The notes under the pieces: generated by a model
Seen by the model: only the letters and a program-made list of their open reading frames with translations
Database searches by the model: none
Told to the model about the DNA's origin: nothing
Assembly: GCA_017993505.1 (NCBI GenBank)
Contig: JAGOMP010000006.1
Location: 33,378 to 97,377, forward strand
Source: Planctomycetota bacterium
GTDB lineage: Bacteria > Planctomycetota > Uabimicrobiia > Uabimicrobiales > JABWCH01
Reading direction: 5' to 3'
Length of the DNA stretch: 64,000 nt
Made by a program: the position numbers and the translations under genes
Shown here: positions 61,445 through 64,000 of the stretch, in pieces
Position numbering within the stretch: position 1 is the stretch's first letter
How the letters are laid out: each line of letters begins with the position of its first letter

Positions 61445-63742
61445 ATGAAATATAAATACACATGTATAATATTATTTTTTTTTCTCCTTTCCTGCACTAC
61501 ACCACCGCCCATAGAAAATACAACGAATACAAATAATATATCTCAAGAAAAAATAGACCAAATCCAACAAGAAATTGAACAACAAACATTAATATCGCCC
61601 AATGCCCCTATACAATTACCTCCTTGGTCTATTCAGACAAACTTTCAACATTATCCAGACAAACCTATCTCATTTGAACTCATGGGATATCCAGAAAGTG
61701 ATTTAGAAATTCATGTTTACTTACTGCCCAATGACCAATGGATTGCACAAAATATAATATTTACAAAAGAACAAGAGGTGCAACTTTCCTCTTCCCCATT
61801 GCCACCGCAAGCAAAACTCCTAGAAACATATCATATTCCTCGTTTCACATATCCACTACATATTCCTTCACAAAAACCAGGCATCTATTGCATAGAAATT
61901 CACTCTATGCCACAAACGATTCGATTTCCCATCTATATTTCTAATATTGTTGCTGTGCCTATTCAAAAATCAACGAAACAAACATATTGGCTTTTTCATA
62001 CTAAAACAAACAAATCACTTCATAACCACACATTTCAAAATACAACAAATACAATAACGACCGATGAACTGGGAATTCTACATGCATCTCCTACAGAAAA
62101 CAATATTTTCTATACAACATCCCCTGATTTTGCTGCGATCTTACTTTACCCCGATACGATTTCCTATATGATATTGGATAGATTGGACTATTCTCCTGCA
62201 GAAGAAATCATCCTACATTCTTCTCCAAAACTCATTTCTTCTTCACTCCACCTAATCAACAAAAATAATCAGAGCTTTGAATGCACAGAACTCGTTGCCA
62301 ATCAACCTTTTTTACAATATAAAATACCAGCAGACATCACCTCAGGTACTTATTTATTACAATTATCAACAGGACAACAACAATATATTCAAATCATACC
62401 ACCCAAAAAACCTATACCAGATTATATTCACCTAGAACAAACATGGATTTCTCAAAATGAAACGATCCAAGCCACTCTCTGGACAACACGAGAAAAAAAA
62501 GCTACTCTTCAACTGCATCTTCAAACATCTCATGAAAACTGGGAACTCATAGACACACAAACTCGCCATTTAAACAACCAACAAGCAATCTTTTATTTTC
62601 GCCCTCCACAAACTGGCAATTACAAACTTACTACAACAGAAACAGAAACTTTCTTTTGTGTACAATCTACTGAAAAATTTCAACATACACCACAAACTCT
62701 TTCTGTAGAAAATTCCAACACTACATTACAAATCATACAACCTTATCCTACCCTTTGGACCATCACAGACCAAAATGCATTGATACATTATTCTATAGAA
62801 TCAAAACCTTATACTATAACATCATATATTTCCAATCCCAATATACATTTTTATTTTCCACAAGATCAACAAATCCTACACCAACAACAAAATTTCCCAA
62901 AAATTTGTAAAAATAGCATTATCACAAAACAAAATAAACCAACAAATATTCCCTATAAAAATGCACTGACTTCATGGGCAGAAATTGCATCACCTCTAAC
63001 ACAAATCAAAGCACCTTATATCCCTCTAAAAATAAAAGCAACTTCAACACAAAATAAAATACAATATAGTATATGGCAAAAACATAAACTACAAAATGCA
63101 TTCATTCAAGCAAAACATAGTCAACAACTGCAAGATCATTCCAAAACTCTACAATCATGTTTAGAAATTTTACAAATAGCACCACAAAATCAAACAGCAA
63201 AAAAAATATTGCACGAAACTTGGCAAAAACTCTATCCTAACGAAGAACCTCTTTTACCTTATTCCAGCAATCCTATTCAAAAATTACAATGTACAAGATA
63301 CACACATAATAAAAATATAAAAACATTAGAAAATTTTTTAACACATTTCAGTCATCAAACAGGAGTATACTTAGAATATGATCCACAAATTGTAGCACAG
63401 CCCTTTTTTATAGAAGATCTACCTGCTAATGAACCAGCATTAGATATTTTAGAATATGTTTTACAAAAAAACGAGTTACAATACATTATCCAAGAACAAA
63501 TTCTTCTTATCACAAACAAACAAAATATACATCAAAATTTACTTCAATCTATAGGTAATCAAAATATGGTGTCTGCACCTCCCAAACAACTACCAACTAC
63601 TAAAATCTATCCTATAAAAATAACAAATGAAAATATACAATATACTTTTCCTTTCCCTTGTATCTGGTTTTTACACACTACAACTACAAAACATAATCAA
63701 TCTATTCATGAAATTACACCCGTGATCGTTTTAGAAAAATAA
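61445..63742 (+). CDS. Lipoprotein with C-terminal STN-like domain
   Basis: 765 residues. Signal with lipobox LLSC (Cys 17) after MKYKYTCIILFFFL. A Thr/Asn/Gln/Ile-rich, beta-rich region (about 40-430) has sections like TDELGILHAS and YMILDRLDYSPAEEIILH, faintly like macroglobulin-type repeats. Near 620-700, LENFLTHFSHQTGVYLEYDP ... EPALDILEYVLQKNELQYII resembles the STN domain of secretins and TonB receptors, with no secretin barrel following. It may bind an outer-membrane partner. Family not recognised. Confidence 0.65.
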   Translation: MKYKYTCIILFFFLLSCTTPPPIENTTNTNNISQEKIDQIQQEIEQQTLISPNAPIQLPPWSIQTNFQHYPDKPISFELMGYPESDLEIHVYLLPNDQWIAQNIIFTKEQEVQLSSSPLPPQAKLLETYHIPRFTYPLHIPSQKPGIYCIEIHSMPQTIRFPIYISNIVAVPIQKSTKQTYWLFHTKTNKSLHNHTFQNTTNTITTDELGILHASPTENNIFYTTSPDFAAILLYPDTISYMILDRLDYSPAEEIILHSSPKLISSSLHLINKNNQSFECTELVANQPFLQYKIPADITSGTYLLQLSTGQQQYIQIIPPKKPIPDYIHLEQTWISQNETIQATLWTTREKKATLQLHLQTSHENWELIDTQTRHLNNQQAIFYFRPPQTGNYKLTTTETETFFCVQSTEKFQHTPQTLSVENSNTTLQIIQPYPTLWTITDQNALIHYSIESKPYTITSYISNPNIHFYFPQDQQILHQQQNFPKICKNSIITKQNKPTNIPYKNALTSWAEIASPLTQIKAPYIPLKIKATSTQNKIQYSIWQKHKLQNAFIQAKHSQQLQDHSKTLQSCLEILQIAPQNQTAKKILHETWQKLYPNEEPLLPYSSNPIQKLQCTRYTHNKNIKTLENFLTHFSHQTGVYLEYDPQIVAQPFFIEDLPANEPALDILEYVLQKNELQYIIQEQILLITNKQNIHQNLLQSIGNQNMVSAPPKQLPTTKIYPIKITNENIQYTFPFPCIWFLHTTTTKHNQSIHEITPVIVLEK

Positions 63743-63873
63743 ATTTGATTCTCTTGGAAATAGAAAAAATAGTTTTATTTTAAAGTAAGAAATGGTATAA
63801 ATAAAACAGATACAATAAAAAATAAAGAACCTTATCTACAACATAAAATTGTTTTTGAAAATAAATTCCTTTG

Positions 63874-64000
63874 AGGGTTACCAACTGCTTTAAATAATCT
63901 ATAAAATTCTATAAAATAATATAAATATTTTATAGAATTATGTGGAAATATCAAAGCTGATTTAACACTAAAAGATAGAGTGTATATTTGTAATGAATGT
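63874..64000 (+). mobile_element. Second TnpB remnant, cut by the window end
   Basis: It starts with the same AGGGTTACCAACTGCTTTAAATAATC as the remnant at 60985. From 63938 the frame reads LCGNIKADLTLKDRVYICNEC, i.e. a slightly longer TnpB C-terminal piece with part of the first cysteine pair. It continues past base 64000. Confidence 0.7.

Noticed and set aside
1..64000. tRNA or rRNA genes
   Set aside because: No GGTTCGAATCC-type T-loop or rRNA block was noticed by eye on either strand; a tRNAscan run would be decisive.

Overview
The window is AT-rich (about 30% G+C by eye, not counted) bacterial chromosome with dense genes on both strands. Several traits suggest a Planctomycetota-type or other PVC bacterium: many eukaryote-like Ser/Thr kinases, SUMF1/FGE-like domains (one fused to a kinase), a small exported protein with an H-X9-DG motif, secreted HEAT and TPR proteins, and a Gln-rich exported protein ending in a W-G-x-L-P ... 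Y-Y-x-x-L tail. No rRNA or tRNA gene was seen, so the lineage is an inference.

Layout. 1-4.9 kb: end of lepA, a peptide-binding lipoprotein, and rarA fused to a methyltransferase-like domain. 4.9-5.9 kb: a 930-bp gene-free stretch that looks like a minus-strand non-coding RNA gene with its own promoter, two near-identical structured domains and a terminator. 5.9-8.9 kb: a minus-strand operon (membrane-GNAT protein, HExxH protein with a 48-bp repeat array, H-X9-DG protein). 9.2-18 kb: a glycosyltransferase, a membrane protein with InlB-like repeats, and a 1674-residue kinase/P-loop/coiled-coil protein. 18-23.3 kb: hslO, trkH, glutamate-cysteine ligase, a second glycosyltransferase. 23.4-27.7 kb: an RRM protein behind a consensus promoter and attenuator-like hairpin, then an exported SUMF1-like protein translationally close to a dynamin-like GTPase. 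27.8-38.1 kb: disA (apparent ATT start), divergent from a rightward run of kinase, aldehyde dehydrogenase, HEAT protein, short Hsp70, HlyD and GAF-HlyD. 38.4-47.7 kb: leftward genes for cell-envelope proteins and a kinase-SUMF1 fusion. 47.9-64 kb: ileS with a swapped signature motif, two tandem C39-like exported proteins, parC, TPR protein, TGS GTPase, gltX, a STAS/zinc-ribbon protein, a lipoprotein with an STN-like end, and two TnpB-derived remnants.

Two themes stand out. First, kinase, SUMF1-like, dynamin-like and envelope genes cluster, which hints at a phospho-signalling network linked to the envelope; the links are inferred from neighbourhood only. Second, gene ends are repeatedly duplicated in short tandem copies (30-145 bp) just outside the gene: hslO, gshA, the dynamin gene, the Gln-rich gene, the GNAT gene, and around the STAS gene. 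Non-ATG starts recur and are supported by Shine-Dalgarno placement: TTG for two genes, GTG for ileS and ATT for disA.
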